Below, piece after piece: positions 26,293 through 35,326 of a DNA stretch of 64,000 nt. Both the position numbers and the translations under genes were made by a program. Source of the DNA: CALOFP01 sp942492635 (GTDB lineage: Bacteria; UBP6; UBA1177; CALOFP01); contig CALOFP010000004.1 in NCBI GenBank assembly GCA_942492635.1, forward strand, positions 62,001 through 126,000, in the 5' to 3' direction. The stretch's first letter is position 1. Each line of letters opens with the position of its first letter. The notes beneath the pieces were generated by a model that had not been told where the DNA came from, did not search any database, and saw only the letters and a program-made list of their open reading frames with translations.

Positions 26293-26643
26293 CTATCCTG
26301 TTCTGGCAACCAGAAAAACTCCGGCCGAAATCATAACTATACCGGCCAATCGAACCGGCGACAGCTGTTCGGAAAAAAAAATGGAAGCAAAAACAGCTGT
26401 AAAGATGTACCCGAGCCCTGCAAAAGGGCGGGCGTAACTCAAGTCGTTCTGGGATAGAACATACATCCACAGAAGCAGACTGAAGGAGTAACACGAAAGC
26501 CCCATCCAGAATTTTATTGAAAAAAGTGAACAAAGAGCCGCCGAATAAAGAGAATCGCAACCCTTCCCATTTACTGCAGATTTAAACAACAACTGCCCCA
26601 AAACCCCGAGGAATACGGATGACAGAATATAAACAATTCTCAT
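26293..26643 (-). CDS. Small EamA/DMT-type transporter
   Basis: 116 residues from ATG 26643 (GGAGG five bases upstream; a GTG at 26649 is less likely). Four membrane helices are evident, and the ending 'LSYARPFAGLGYIFTAVFAS...SEQLSPVRLAGIVMISAGVFLV' is typical of half-size drug/metabolite transporters such as ArnE/ArnF or EmrE relatives. Such proteins work as dimers in the inner membrane; the substrate cannot be told. It is the first gene of the pheS-pheT-map-nth operon. Confidence 0.8.
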   Translation of the reverse strand: MRIVYILSSVFLGVLGQLLFKSAVNGKGCDSLYSAALCSLFSIKFWMGLSCYSFSLLLWMYVLSQNDLSYARPFAGLGYIFTAVFASIFFSEQLSPVRLAGIVMISAGVFLVARTG

Positions 26644-26661
26644 TTTCACCTCCAGTCGGTA

Positions 26662-26689
26662 AACATATCACAAGGTGCGATTTTTGCAA
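26662..26689 (-). promoter_or_regulatory. Sigma70-like promoter of the DMT-pheST operon
   Basis: On the minus strand TTGCAA (26689-26684) and TATGTT (26667-26662) are separated by 16 bases, and the first ATG is at 26643. The rest of the 137-base divergent gap to 26781 holds a 10-base palindrome AACATATGTT (26738-26747) and a GGAGGGG ribosome site for the plus-strand gene. Confidence 0.4.
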
Positions 26690-26780
26690 AGAAAATATTT
26701 GTCTATACGGCTATTTACACTCCCCCACCCTTTTGATAACATATGTTTCAATATTCAACATTTCCGAAGGAGGGGACGGG

Positions 26781-27416
26781 ATGACTACGAACATTGGTCT
26801 TATCGGCGGCAGTAAGAGCTGTCTCTCTTTTATCAAGTTTCTCAAAAAAGTACCGGATATCGAGGTGGCCGTGGTAACAGACACCAACAGGGAATCGGTT
26901 GCCATGAAATACGCTGCCGATGAGCAGCTCAGGACAACTACGAATCTTCTCGAAGCGCTCAACGTTCCCGAACTCAACTGCATCCTCAACCTCAGCGAAA
27001 AGAATCTGTCTGTCAGCGAGACGATAGAGAAGAATCTTCCACCCAACGTCCTTTTTATAGACAGGGAAGCTTCCGACCTGATCCGGTTGATTTTCTCGGG
27101 AATAATAGACACCGAATTCAAATCACTCGAAGAAAGCTTCATGACAAACATCAAGGACATTCAAAAATCGATAACCGATTTCGCCAGTATTACAAAAAAC
27201 ATCGATATTCTTGCCATCAACGCATCTATTGAAGCCGCCCGGGCGGGAGAGGCCGGAAAGGGATTCGCCGTGGTTGCATCCAGTATCAAGGATCTCGTAA
27301 AGAACAGTCGGGACACCCTGCAGTATGTAAAAACAGCGCTTCAGAAGATGACCGTAATTCACAAAGATATGAAATCAACCCGCGAGGAGCTGAAGGAGGA
27401 GGAAGAGGAGAGCTAG
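26781..27416 (+). CDS. Soluble protein: Rossmann-like domain joined to chemoreceptor signalling hairpin
   Basis: 211 residues from ATG 26781, chosen because AAGGAGGGG precedes it. Residues 1-110 look like the N-terminal half of an NAD(P)-binding oxidoreductase: TNIGLIGGSKSCLSFIKFL, VAVVTDTNRESV, then FIDREASDLIRLIFSG. Residues about 125-200 contain the conserved tip of methyl-accepting chemotaxis proteins: NIDILAINASIEAARAGEAG, then KGFAVVASSIKDLVKNS. There is no signal peptide, membrane helix or HAMP domain. It may be a cytosolic receptor-like protein docking with a CheA/CheW array, with the Rossmann part as sensor; this is inference. Its stop codon shares bases with the stop of the opposite gene. 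Confidence 0.75.
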   Translation: MTTNIGLIGGSKSCLSFIKFLKKVPDIEVAVVTDTNRESVAMKYAADEQLRTTTNLLEALNVPELNCILNLSEKNLSVSETIEKNLPPNVLFIDREASDLIRLIFSGIIDTEFKSLEESFMTNIKDIQKSITDFASITKNIDILAINASIEAARAGEAGKGFAVVASSIKDLVKNSRDTLQYVKTALQKMTVIHKDMKSTREELKEEEEES

Positions 27417-28039
27417 TTTTCCTCTAAAATGAATTTTCTGATATTCGGATCGGGCACAAAATAGTTGAACACAACCCTGCCTTTACTTTCCCCTAGATCA
27501 TGCTGAAGACCATGGTAAAACTGGAGATAGCTGTCCCTCACCTCTTCCGGAATCTCTTCCCACATGATCTTTCCGCCGATCCACCTCATCTGCACAGACT
27601 CAAGGTCCTTAAACATGGCTTCATAGTTCTTCATTACCGTATCGTTATCTTCGCGGGAAAAACCTTTCTGCTCAAAAAAAGCCCTCATGTATTCGGATGA
27701 GGATCTTAACAGAGTCTCGTTCATATCCCTGACAAGATCCCCCATGCTTCTTTCATCTTCCCCCGAAGCCTCACTCTTCTTTCCTTTAAGTTTTCTCATC
27801 TCTCCCTTAAGAGCTAGAAGCTGTTTTTTTAGTCCGGTGAATTCCATAAATTCACCGTTTCCCCGGCTTTTCTTTTCAGAAGCAACAACAACTTTCTCTG
27901 CCTCTCTTTCATAGATCAACTCCGAAACCCTCTTTTCCAGCCCTTCAATACGTGTCTGAAGCATGAAAGTTCTGTAGCCATACAAAATTATAAAAATGAT
28001 CCCTATGATATATGGAACAACCCCTTTATTCATCATCAC
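27413..28039 (-). CDS. Membrane-anchored coiled-coil protein, unknown
   Basis: 208 residues. One membrane helix lies at about 7-27 (VVPYIIGIIFIILYGYRTF), followed by a coiled-coil (about 28-85) and a mostly helical soluble domain rich in Glu, Met and aromatic residues. The C-terminus reads NYFVPDPNIRKFILEEN. No family is recognised. It overlaps the upstream gene by 14 bases and is the last gene of the envelope operon starting with the giant coiled-coil gene. Three Met codons open the frame; the first is used here. Confidence 0.6.
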   Translation of the reverse strand: MMMNKGVVPYIIGIIFIILYGYRTFMLQTRIEGLEKRVSELIYEREAEKVVVASEKKSRGNGEFMEFTGLKKQLLALKGEMRKLKGKKSEASGEDERSMGDLVRDMNETLLRSSSEYMRAFFEQKGFSREDNDTVMKNYEAMFKDLESVQMRWIGGKIMWEEIPEEVRDSYLQFYHGLQHDLGESKGRVVFNYFVPDPNIRKFILEEN

Positions 28040-28865
28040 AGATCCTCCTTTTCAGAAATTGTTCGCTCCACCAAGTGAGGGATTGATCAGAAAATCCGAT
28101 CTCCTTCAATCTCTTTCGAGCTTCAGGATCCTCCGATATTTTGGAGAGAAGAAACAAAATCGCTTCGGATGCCCTCTCTTTCCCGCCTTCGGCAATCATT
28201 TTTCCATACTCTTTTCCTTCATCATTTACCGAAGGAAAACAGAATTTCCTGAAAAGAATGAGAGATGGGTCGCTTTTGCCGACATACGGCGAACTGTGAT
28301 TTGAAATTCTGACAGAGGCCCTTGCATCTCTGTCAAATCCCCGTTCGGTTGAGAGCTTCAACGCCTTGTCACTCATAATGACAACAGGGACATCTTCAAA
28401 GCCTTTTTCTATCGTTAAAGAGAAAAAGTAGACACCCTTTTTTAGAGCAACATCAATTAAACTGTAATCCATAATTCCTTCAGCCTTCAACGGCCCCTTT
28501 TCAGAGCCATTAACCTTCAGAAAGCCTCTCCTGATTCCGGAAACAGCCATCCTGAAACTCACATCCCTATCAGCCTGAAGATATATGTATCCGTACCTGC
28601 GATTTTCCTTAGCCTTACTTGGAATCACATTCAGATCAATTCTGTGCCCTAAGCCCTTTCTATCGGCAAAGGGCAATTTGTATCTTTGAAGAAACAAATC
28701 CTTCACGACGCTATTTCTCTCTCGAACTGCCCAAGATTTGTACTTTTCCGGTGTTTTATAGAAACCGTCATAGAGGGAGGCAAGGGACGTGGCCCCCGAC
28801 AGGGTCACCGGGAATAAAAAGGGGAGCACTAAGGCTCCCCTGAAAAGATTGCAAATCCTTACCAT
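28026..28865 (-). CDS. Secreted protein of unknown function
   Basis: 279 residues with a signal peptide at about 1-25 (RGALVLPFLFPVTLSGATS). A mixed beta domain follows (about 75-160: YGYIYLQADRDVSFRMAV, GVYFFSLTIEKGFEDVPVVIM) that may be a carbohydrate-binding-like or PA14-like sandwich, then a helical end (SDQSLTWWSEQFLKRRIC). I recognise no family. It starts 3 bases after the stop of the giant coiled-coil gene. A strong terminator-like hairpin lies inside its signal-peptide codons, which should reduce its expression relative to the gene upstream. Confidence 0.6.
   Translation of the reverse strand: MVRICNLFRGALVLPFLFPVTLSGATSLASLYDGFYKTPEKYKSWAVRERNSVVKDLFLQRYKLPFADRKGLGHRIDLNVIPSKAKENRRYGYIYLQADRDVSFRMAVSGIRRGFLKVNGSEKGPLKAEGIMDYSLIDVALKKGVYFFSLTIEKGFEDVPVVIMSDKALKLSTERGFDRDARASVRISNHSSPYVGKSDPSLILFRKFCFPSVNDEGKEYGKMIAEGGKERASEAILFLLSKISEDPEARKRLKEIGFSDQSLTWWSEQFLKRRICDDE
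28816..28841 (-). terminator. Rho-independent terminator-like hairpin inside a signal-peptide coding region
   Basis: On the minus strand AGGGGAGC (28841-28834) pairs perfectly with GCTCCCCT (28827-28820) around a six-base loop, and a run of T follows (28820-28816). It lies 24-45 bases after the ATG of the secreted-protein gene and about 30 bases after the stop of the giant coiled-coil gene. It may act as an attenuator between the two. Confidence 0.6.
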
Positions 28866-28868
28866 ACG

Positions 28869-31800
28869 CTACTTCAACTCTTCCAGCAGAGCCCTCGACT
28901 TGACGAAGTATTCATTTGTCGGAAGCAGTGTTTTCACCAGCTTCCTGAGGATTTTCTTCGCCTTAGATTTGTTGCTGTCCTTAACTCCGTAGGCCTCCCA
29001 GTAGAGAGTTTTCGCTGTATTTCTGATCGCCTTGAGTCCCTCTTTGGCTGTGGAATTGTCCTTGCAAAGGTAAAGAGCCTTTACAAAAGCTTCTCGAGCT
29101 GAGGAGATGTCGTTCTTCTGAAGAAGTTCCAATCCGCGCCTTGAAAGGACATCAGCCATAACCTTATCGATCTTTTTTGTTATGACTGTGAGCTGAATAT
29201 CACGCTCATTCTTCACCTTGTAGGTATCCTTGAACTTACGCTGAATGGCCTTGACTTCCTCATCATTGATCTTTTTCAACTTGGCCTCATACTGCATGTT
29301 AACCTTGGACTTCTTCTCCTTTGCCTCAACTCTGTCCTTCTTTGCCTCATCCTTTCTCTTCAGACGGTTGGCTTCATTTTTCTCGATTCTCTTCTCCTGC
29401 TCCATCTTCCACTTGCCCTGGAGCTGCTTCCATGATTCTTTCTCGGCATCCAGAATCTTACTTCTTTTTGCCTTTCTGCTCTCTTTCTCCTTAAGAAGCT
29501 TTTCGACCTTAGCTGTGAGAGTCTTCTTAACCGCCTCTCTCTTCTCCTTCTCCTTTATCTCCATCTGTTCGTACTTGAGAACAACCTTCTTCTTCTCATC
29601 TTCGTACTTTTTCTTAGCATCGCTGTACTCTTTTCCCCAGTACTTTCTCTTCTTATCTGCCGCATTGTTCTGAGAAATCTTCATTTCATCAAGTTTTACG
29701 GCCCAGGAGTTGTTGAGGTTGTCGATATCTCCAGTTAACTTCTCCAGCTTCTTGACGAGACCGGCTATCGTTCTCTTGACACCGGATGTTTTTCTGTCGA
29801 AAGCCTTCTGTCTTGATACCTTCTCCGCGTCCCACTTCTCCTGGAGTTTCTTTCTGGAATCGACACGCCTTGCAATCTTTGCGTCCCGCTCCTTCTGGGC
29901 ATCCTTGATCTTTGCGTTGATTGAAGCCTTGAAACGCTTCTTTTCTGCGAGGAATTTCTTGAAATCCTTCTCTGTTTTGGCCTTCTCGGCCTTCTTTCCC
30001 TTTGTAAAAGCCTGATTATCTTTCTGGAGCTTTTCATTCTCCTTCATGAGAGTCATGTCTATGGAAGAGGAATCCTTCTCGTACTGCGTATCGATCTTGG
30101 CAACAGCATTGGCAACATAGCTTTCATGACCGGCTTCAAGCTTCTTGAGCTTCTTCGAAACCGTCCAGAGCTTACCCTTGAGAGCCTTCAGCCCCTTCTT
30201 TCTCTGGAAAGAAAGTTTACCGAGCTCCTGTTTTAGTTTTTTCTTAAAACCTTTCTCAAGAACAACCTTCTCACTTGCAAGACTCTTCCTCTCCTTGGAA
30301 TTAACCGCAACTTTCCCAGCGGACTCCTTCCTGAGTTTCTTGATCTCTTCCTTAAACCCGACTCTGATGTTGCCGTACTTTTTGGCAATCTCCTTTCTTG
30401 CAGAATCAAGAGTCTGCTCGAAATCCTTTGTCTTCTTTGCAACGGCACCCTTGGATGCTGCAAGCTTGGCCCGTCTCTCATCACTCTTATTCTTGAGATC
30501 AGAAAGTCGAGCGGCTCTCTCCTTGGCAACATTTTCCTTCTCTTTCTTCAAATCGGAAATTTTCTTGAAAAACGGCTTTTTGGCCTCCTGAAGCTTTTTC
30601 TTATCAACCTTGTCCACTTTCTTTACCCAGGATTTTCTTGTCTTGACAGTGTTATTCAGCTCGGAACCGAGGGCCGATATCTCCTTACCAAACTTACCGC
30701 TCTCTTTTGCCGCATCGCTCTCATATTTTTTTGAGAGAGAAGCCATCTTGCCTTTAATCGCCTTGATTTCATTGCCTTTATCCGCCTCCAACGCCGCTCT
30801 TCTCATCTTGACGGAAGCAAGAACAGAGTTGACTTTTTTCTTATTGGCAATCACAGCCCTCTTGGCCTCCGCTTTAAACTTCTTTCCGCTCTGGGAGAAA
30901 GCGATCTTGGCTGCCTTCGTTTTCTTGCGGTGCTTTAATACCGCAACTTTCTTCTGTTTTTCGATCTTTTTGATCTCTCTGTTTATGGTGATGAGTTCTT
31001 TTGACTTCTCACCCTCAAGCTTATCCAGTTTCTTCTTGTTTGCAGAAATCTTGCGCTCGTAACCGCTCTTCTTGAAGTTGATCTTACGATCGTACGAACT
31101 CTCCGTCATCTTTATCTTTCTGGCTGTCTTCTTCTCGTCAAAACTCATCTTTCTCATATCCGCATCGTGCTGACGCTTGAGGGAGGCGAGCTTCGCCTTA
31201 TCGGAAACGGATTCCTTCTGATCTTCAAAAGTTTGAACTGCATTTGCCTTTGCTGACCTTATAGCATCAAGAACCTCGTTGAGCTTGTTGAGCTCGCCCA
31301 TCTTGGCATCGTCAAGTTCAGATATCTCGCTGTTCATCTTCTCCACGAGAGTATCGATTTCAAACGCCTTCATCTTTTCTGCGTAGGACTCATCCAGGGC
31401 AGCAACTCTCTGTTGAAGCTTCTCGACCTGTTTGTCGAAAGATGCTGAAAGAGCCTCCTCTTCCTTTGCAAGAGTCTCGAGCTTCTTCTCAAAAGTCTGA
31501 GCTTCCCTGTTCTCCTTTGCAGCTATAGCCTCAAGCTCTTTTCCAACTCCGGAGCTTACGGCATCAGCCTCTTTCTGGACATCCTCTTCAACTTTTGCGG
31601 CGAGGGTTGCGTATTTATCCTCAAGGGCATTGATCTGTGCTTCGAGCTTGGAGAGCTCTTCTGCCTTCTTGTCCTCTATCCTGGCAACGGCTGTCGCTCT
31701 CTGAGCCTTCTTCTCATCTATCTTTCCGCGAAGCTTCTCTTCCTTTGCTGAAAGCTGGTCCACTTTTTTGCCTACGTAATCACCCCAGTTCGCCTTGAAA

Positions 31801-34022
31801 CTGTCTGTCGCCTCTGCAAGTTTGGCTTTCTCGGCCATTTGGGCATCTTCAATTTTACCGATTTTTTCAGCATACTTTTCAGAGAGTTTAGCTTTTGAAT
31901 CTTCATAGGCTGCCATCTCCTGGGAGAGACGTTCCTCTATAGCTCCGAGCTCCTGAAGAAGTTTCTCGTTCTTTTGTGAAAGCTGATTCTCCTTCGCAAC
32001 CTTCTCGCGTTCTTCAGCTTCGACTGTCTTTGCAATTTTCTCTTCAATTTTTGCAATGTTGTTTTCAGTCTGAGCCTCTATCTTTGCAAGCAACTCCTCG
32101 AGGGCACCTGTCTTCTTGTCTATTGCCAGTATCTTTGAATCGTTCTCTTTTATGAGAGATTCCTCGAGTTTGGCCTTGAGATTTTCAGTTTCTTCAGCAA
32201 ATTTTGCAAGATCCGTCTCAAGCTTCGCCTTTTTCGCTGACAGAACCTTCAGCTTCTTCTCATACTCAGCCTCAGCTTTCTTCTGTGCAGATGCGCGGTT
32301 TACCTGGTATTCGGAATCAACCTTAGAACGTTTCTTTTCAAGGTCGGTTTGAATCTTTCCAAGCTTATCAACGGCCTTTGCAAGATACTCCTCGATCTCT
32401 CTATCGAACTTTGCAATTTCAGCTCTGCGTTTTTCTTCTTCCCTGTCGTATTTCCCCAGCTTTACGTTCAACTGGTCGAATTTCTTCTGGTACTCTCTCT
32501 CAACTTCAGCTCTGAACTTTCTGTCCTCATCCTCATTCTTCATTCGGACAGTCTCGTTCTTCGAAAGAGCCGCACGCTCCTCTTTATCAAAAACAGAGTT
32601 CATATCATTGAGCTCAGCTTCCTTTTCCTTTATTTTTTGATCAATTTTCTTTTTCTCACTCTGCATTTTAGAGAGTTTTGCATTGACTATTTGAGTTTCT
32701 TTCTCCAGATGCTTTTTCTGTTCTTCAAAAAACTTCTGCTTATTTTTATCGAACTCTTTTTTCCACTTCTTATGCTTGTCCTCTGCCTGCTGGAGCTCTT
32801 TCTCCTTGGCGGCGTCTCTCTTCTTGTTTGAAACCTTGATGACGCCCTTTTCCTTCTGTTCGATCATCGAAAGCTGGCTTTCGAGCTTGACAATCTCCTG
32901 TTCGAGTGAGGAATCATCATTTTCCCATTTGAGTTTCAGCTCCTTTATTTTTTTCTTAAGATCCGCATAGGCCTTCTTGTGATCCTTTTTGATCTTCTTT
33001 TCAAATTCCTTTTCATTCTCTTCATCTGATTCACGTTTCTTTATTCGCTTATTGATCCACTCGTCCACCTTTGAAAGTTCCTTTTCCCTCCACTTCCTGG
33101 CCCGGTCAATCTTCTTCACGAAAGAACGATGAATTCTGTCGACGGTTTTGGAATCTTTCGGATCTGGTTTTCTGTACTCAACCCTGCCGATTCTCTCCTT
33201 CTTGAAGACAAAAAGCTTATACCCTCTTTTTCTTATTTCGTCGTCGGCACCCTTGAGGGATTCAAGAATTTTGTAGGCCTTCTTATGGTTGTTTCCAACC
33301 ATTTCAGACTCAGCCCTGTCGAGACCTTCACGAATCTTTTTAACCGCATCGTTAAGTTTCTTTGCAATGTCGTTCTGAGAGCAGTTGCACTTCATTTCGT
33401 TACCTGCCCTATCAAAAACATCTTCAGCCTCTGCGAGATCCCCTTTCTCGTAAAGCTTCAAACCCTTCTTTATCTCATTTTTTACATCGCTGTAGGATGC
33501 GAGTCTCTTTCTTGATGAACCGCGGCTCTTTTTCGCGACACTTCCGGAACTCTGTCTCACCAGCTTCTTGACGGAAACGAGCATGTCAGCAGCAATATCT
33601 TCCTCATCCGAGTCGCGATCCGCCTTTACAGTCTCTTTTCCGATACGTTTTCCCTTCGAGCTGTAAAGCGCAAGCATAATTTTGACATTTTTCTTGCTGT
33701 CCATCGCCAATTTTGAAACAAGGACATAGGAGACTCCACCGCCATTCTTGCCAACGTTAAGAACACAGGAAGCGTCACCTTTCCTAAGGCATTTAGACAG
33801 TTTTTTTCGATCGGTACCCTTCAGAGCAGACTTGCCGTCAACTGCCGTCAACTCCTTTATGGAAGAGTAGAGCAGCGAAAAATTTTCGTTTACCTTTTTA
33901 GCAAGTCTCTTCTCCTGTTTTTTCTTTGCGGTGATAGGCATAACTGCCAACTTTTCCGCCCCAACCGCAGCATTAAAAAATGCTAATGTCAATAAGAGTA
34001 CAAGTAGCTTTAGCCGTCTCAA
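28869..34022 (-). CDS. Giant exported coiled-coil protein with TPR-like ends
   Basis: 1,717 residues, TTG start with GGAGG six bases upstream. The signal peptide (about 1-22, ending NAAVGAEK) is followed by a small alpha/beta domain (about 22-160) resembling CsgG/TolB-N-type modules (KLAVMPIT, VSYVLVSKLAM). A TPR-like pair comes next (about 180-270, GLKLYEKGDLAEAEDVFDRA). A Lys/Glu-rich coiled coil of well over 1,100 residues then runs to about 1,600, and a final TPR-like segment closes the protein (RRGLELLQKNDISSAREAFVKALYL). It is almost free of Cys and Trp in the coil. It probably forms a long periplasmic fibre or spacer; function unknown. It heads a three-gene operon. Confidence 0.8.
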   Translation of the reverse strand: MRRLKLLVLLLTLAFFNAAVGAEKLAVMPITAKKKQEKRLAKKVNENFSLLYSSIKELTAVDGKSALKGTDRKKLSKCLRKGDASCVLNVGKNGGGVSYVLVSKLAMDSKKNVKIMLALYSSKGKRIGKETVKADRDSDEEDIAADMLVSVKKLVRQSSGSVAKKSRGSSRKRLASYSDVKNEIKKGLKLYEKGDLAEAEDVFDRAGNEMKCNCSQNDIAKKLNDAVKKIREGLDRAESEMVGNNHKKAYKILESLKGADDEIRKRGYKLFVFKKERIGRVEYRKPDPKDSKTVDRIHRSFVKKIDRARKWREKELSKVDEWINKRIKKRESDEENEKEFEKKIKKDHKKAYADLKKKIKELKLKWENDDSSLEQEIVKLESQLSMIEQKEKGVIKVSNKKRDAAKEKELQQAEDKHKKWKKEFDKNKQKFFEEQKKHLEKETQIVNAKLSKMQSEKKKIDQKIKEKEAELNDMNSVFDKEERAALSKNETVRMKNEDEDRKFRAEVEREYQKKFDQLNVKLGKYDREEEKRRAEIAKFDREIEEYLAKAVDKLGKIQTDLEKKRSKVDSEYQVNRASAQKKAEAEYEKKLKVLSAKKAKLETDLAKFAEETENLKAKLEESLIKENDSKILAIDKKTGALEELLAKIEAQTENNIAKIEEKIAKTVEAEEREKVAKENQLSQKNEKLLQELGAIEERLSQEMAAYEDSKAKLSEKYAEKIGKIEDAQMAEKAKLAEATDSFKANWGDYVGKKVDQLSAKEEKLRGKIDEKKAQRATAVARIEDKKAEELSKLEAQINALEDKYATLAAKVEEDVQKEADAVSSGVGKELEAIAAKENREAQTFEKKLETLAKEEEALSASFDKQVEKLQQRVAALDESYAEKMKAFEIDTLVEKMNSEISELDDAKMGELNKLNEVLDAIRSAKANAVQTFEDQKESVSDKAKLASLKRQHDADMRKMSFDEKKTARKIKMTESSYDRKINFKKSGYERKISANKKKLDKLEGEKSKELITINREIKKIEKQKKVAVLKHRKKTKAAKIAFSQSGKKFKAEAKRAVIANKKKVNSVLASVKMRRAALEADKGNEIKAIKGKMASLSKKYESDAAKESGKFGKEISALGSELNNTVKTRKSWVKKVDKVDKKKLQEAKKPFFKKISDLKKEKENVAKERAARLSDLKNKSDERRAKLAASKGAVAKKTKDFEQTLDSARKEIAKKYGNIRVGFKEEIKKLRKESAGKVAVNSKERKSLASEKVVLEKGFKKKLKQELGKLSFQRKKGLKALKGKLWTVSKKLKKLEAGHESYVANAVAKIDTQYEKDSSSIDMTLMKENEKLQKDNQAFTKGKKAEKAKTEKDFKKFLAEKKRFKASINAKIKDAQKERDAKIARRVDSRKKLQEKWDAEKVSRQKAFDRKTSGVKRTIAGLVKKLEKLTGDIDNLNNSWAVKLDEMKISQNNAADKKRKYWGKEYSDAKKKYEDEKKKVVLKYEQMEIKEKEKREAVKKTLTAKVEKLLKEKESRKAKRSKILDAEKESWKQLQGKWKMEQEKRIEKNEANRLKRKDEAKKDRVEAKEKKSKVNMQYEAKLKKINDEEVKAIQRKFKDTYKVKNERDIQLTVITKKIDKVMADVLSRRGLELLQKNDISSAREAFVKALYLCKDNSTAKEGLKAIRNTAKTLYWEAYGVKDSNKSKAKKILRKLVKTLLPTNEYFVKSRALLEELK

Positions 34023-34090
34023 AGAAACCTCCTACTCAGCTATACATTTATAAAGTATTTCTAATCATCCAAACAATACTAACACGGTAG

Positions 34091-34117
34091 ATTATATTCC
34101 AGCTTATTAAAAGTCAA
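34091..34117 (-). promoter_or_regulatory. Sigma70-like promoter of the giant coiled-coil operon
   Basis: On the minus strand TTGACT (34117-34112) is followed by TATAAT (34096-34091) with a 15-base spacer; reading the -10 as TAATCT instead gives 17. The gene starts at 34022 behind GGAGG, leaving an untranslated leader of about 60 bases. The rest of the 233-base gap (34023-34255) shows nothing else to me. Confidence 0.45.
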
Positions 34118-34255
34118 TTTTTTAAAGTCACCGTCAAGGTTTGTTTCCTCGTATTTTCCTGCCTGAAAAGCATCGGTTCTTAACGCGAAAACACCTCGAA
34201 TTCCGCTGCTAGAGGCGAAGATAGTCCCTGCATGTTGATGAGAATAAGATCGTTA

Positions 34256-35326
34256 TCACTTTTGCAGAGTTTTAGACAGAGTAGCCATCCGTTCCCGAAA
34301 CTTTTTAAGTTCTTCACCCTGAAGGCTCTGGTGGTAGATGTCGTGATGCTTTAACGGATCAACAATCTTCCCGTTTCGACCGACATTAATCTGATAGTGA
34401 AGGTGCGGAGCGGTTGTTTTTCCTGTGTTTCCGCTCTTTGCGATAGGCTCTCCGATAGAGACCACCTGATTCGGTTTCACAAGAACCTCACTCAGGTGAA
34501 GAAATTTTATCGTGTGAGGTGAACCCTTCGCCTTTATCTCAATACAATATCCGTTGTATCTTGTTTTCCAGTTTCTACGAAGAACCCTTCCCTCTACCGG
34601 TGAGTGAACAACCGTTCCGATCGGCGCTTTGAAATCGATACCTTCATGTTTGGGACTTCGATCATGAAGAAGAGAGGTCACCTGTATGTAATCATCCTCT
34701 TTCATCGGACTGTTTCGGAGGGATGCCTCAATACGCCGCCCGTCTGAATAGAAGAATTTCGGGTAGTTCACTCCCTCGGGCTTATAGCGAAATATCTTGA
34801 TTTCTTTATCGTATTTCTTGGAAAAATAGTTAAGAGCAAGAACCTCGACATCATCAGGAAGATCATTTCTCTGTCGCTTCTCCGCTTCAGGTATCACCCT
34901 GAAGAGGAAACTCAGCTGGTCGCCGTTTCTCACATCCTTTCGCAGAGTCATCTGCCAGACGAGATTTCGGGAGACATGGGCGGAAAGCAACTCATCCAGA
35001 TTAGGTATGCTGTACAGGTTGGAAAAACGCTTTACATCTTCACTGTTGGCAAAAGAGCTGAAAAAGTTATCTTCAACAGTGATGAAGACCCTCTGCAGTT
35101 CTCCCTTCCGAATCACAGGGTCCTCCTTTTTTTTCGAAGGTGCCTCCCTCTCGGGAATCTTTTTGACGGATTCTTTCGAAACAGCCTCCTTCACAACAGT
35201 TCCTCTATGGACATCCTTCTTCATCTCAACAAAGAGGAGAACACCGAGAACAACATTGAGAAAAAGAGAAAGATAGAACAAAGTTTTCCACTTTTTCACC
35301 TGCGGATTGGTAAAGAAGTAGCTCAT
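34256..35326 (-). CDS. M23-family peptidoglycan endopeptidase
   Basis: 356 residues. One N-terminal membrane helix (about 16-34) anchors it to the inner membrane. A basic linker and a helical/OapA-like region follow (about 75-215, with MTLRKDVRNGDQLSFLFRV as in cell-wall peptidases of this type). The LytM/M23 domain (about 225-340) has the zinc ligands in HEGIDFKAPIG and HLHYQINVG. It would cut peptide cross-links in the wall, or act as a regulator if inactive, but the active-site residues look intact. It overlaps the upstream glycosyltransferase gene by 4 bases. Confidence 0.9.
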   Translation of the reverse strand: MSYFFTNPQVKKWKTLFYLSLFLNVVLGVLLFVEMKKDVHRGTVVKEAVSKESVKKIPEREAPSKKKEDPVIRKGELQRVFITVEDNFFSSFANSEDVKRFSNLYSIPNLDELLSAHVSRNLVWQMTLRKDVRNGDQLSFLFRVIPEAEKRQRNDLPDDVEVLALNYFSKKYDKEIKIFRYKPEGVNYPKFFYSDGRRIEASLRNSPMKEDDYIQVTSLLHDRSPKHEGIDFKAPIGTVVHSPVEGRVLRRNWKTRYNGYCIEIKAKGSPHTIKFLHLSEVLVKPNQVVSIGEPIAKSGNTGKTTAPHLHYQINVGRNGKIVDPLKHHDIYHQSLQGEELKKFRERMATLSKTLQK

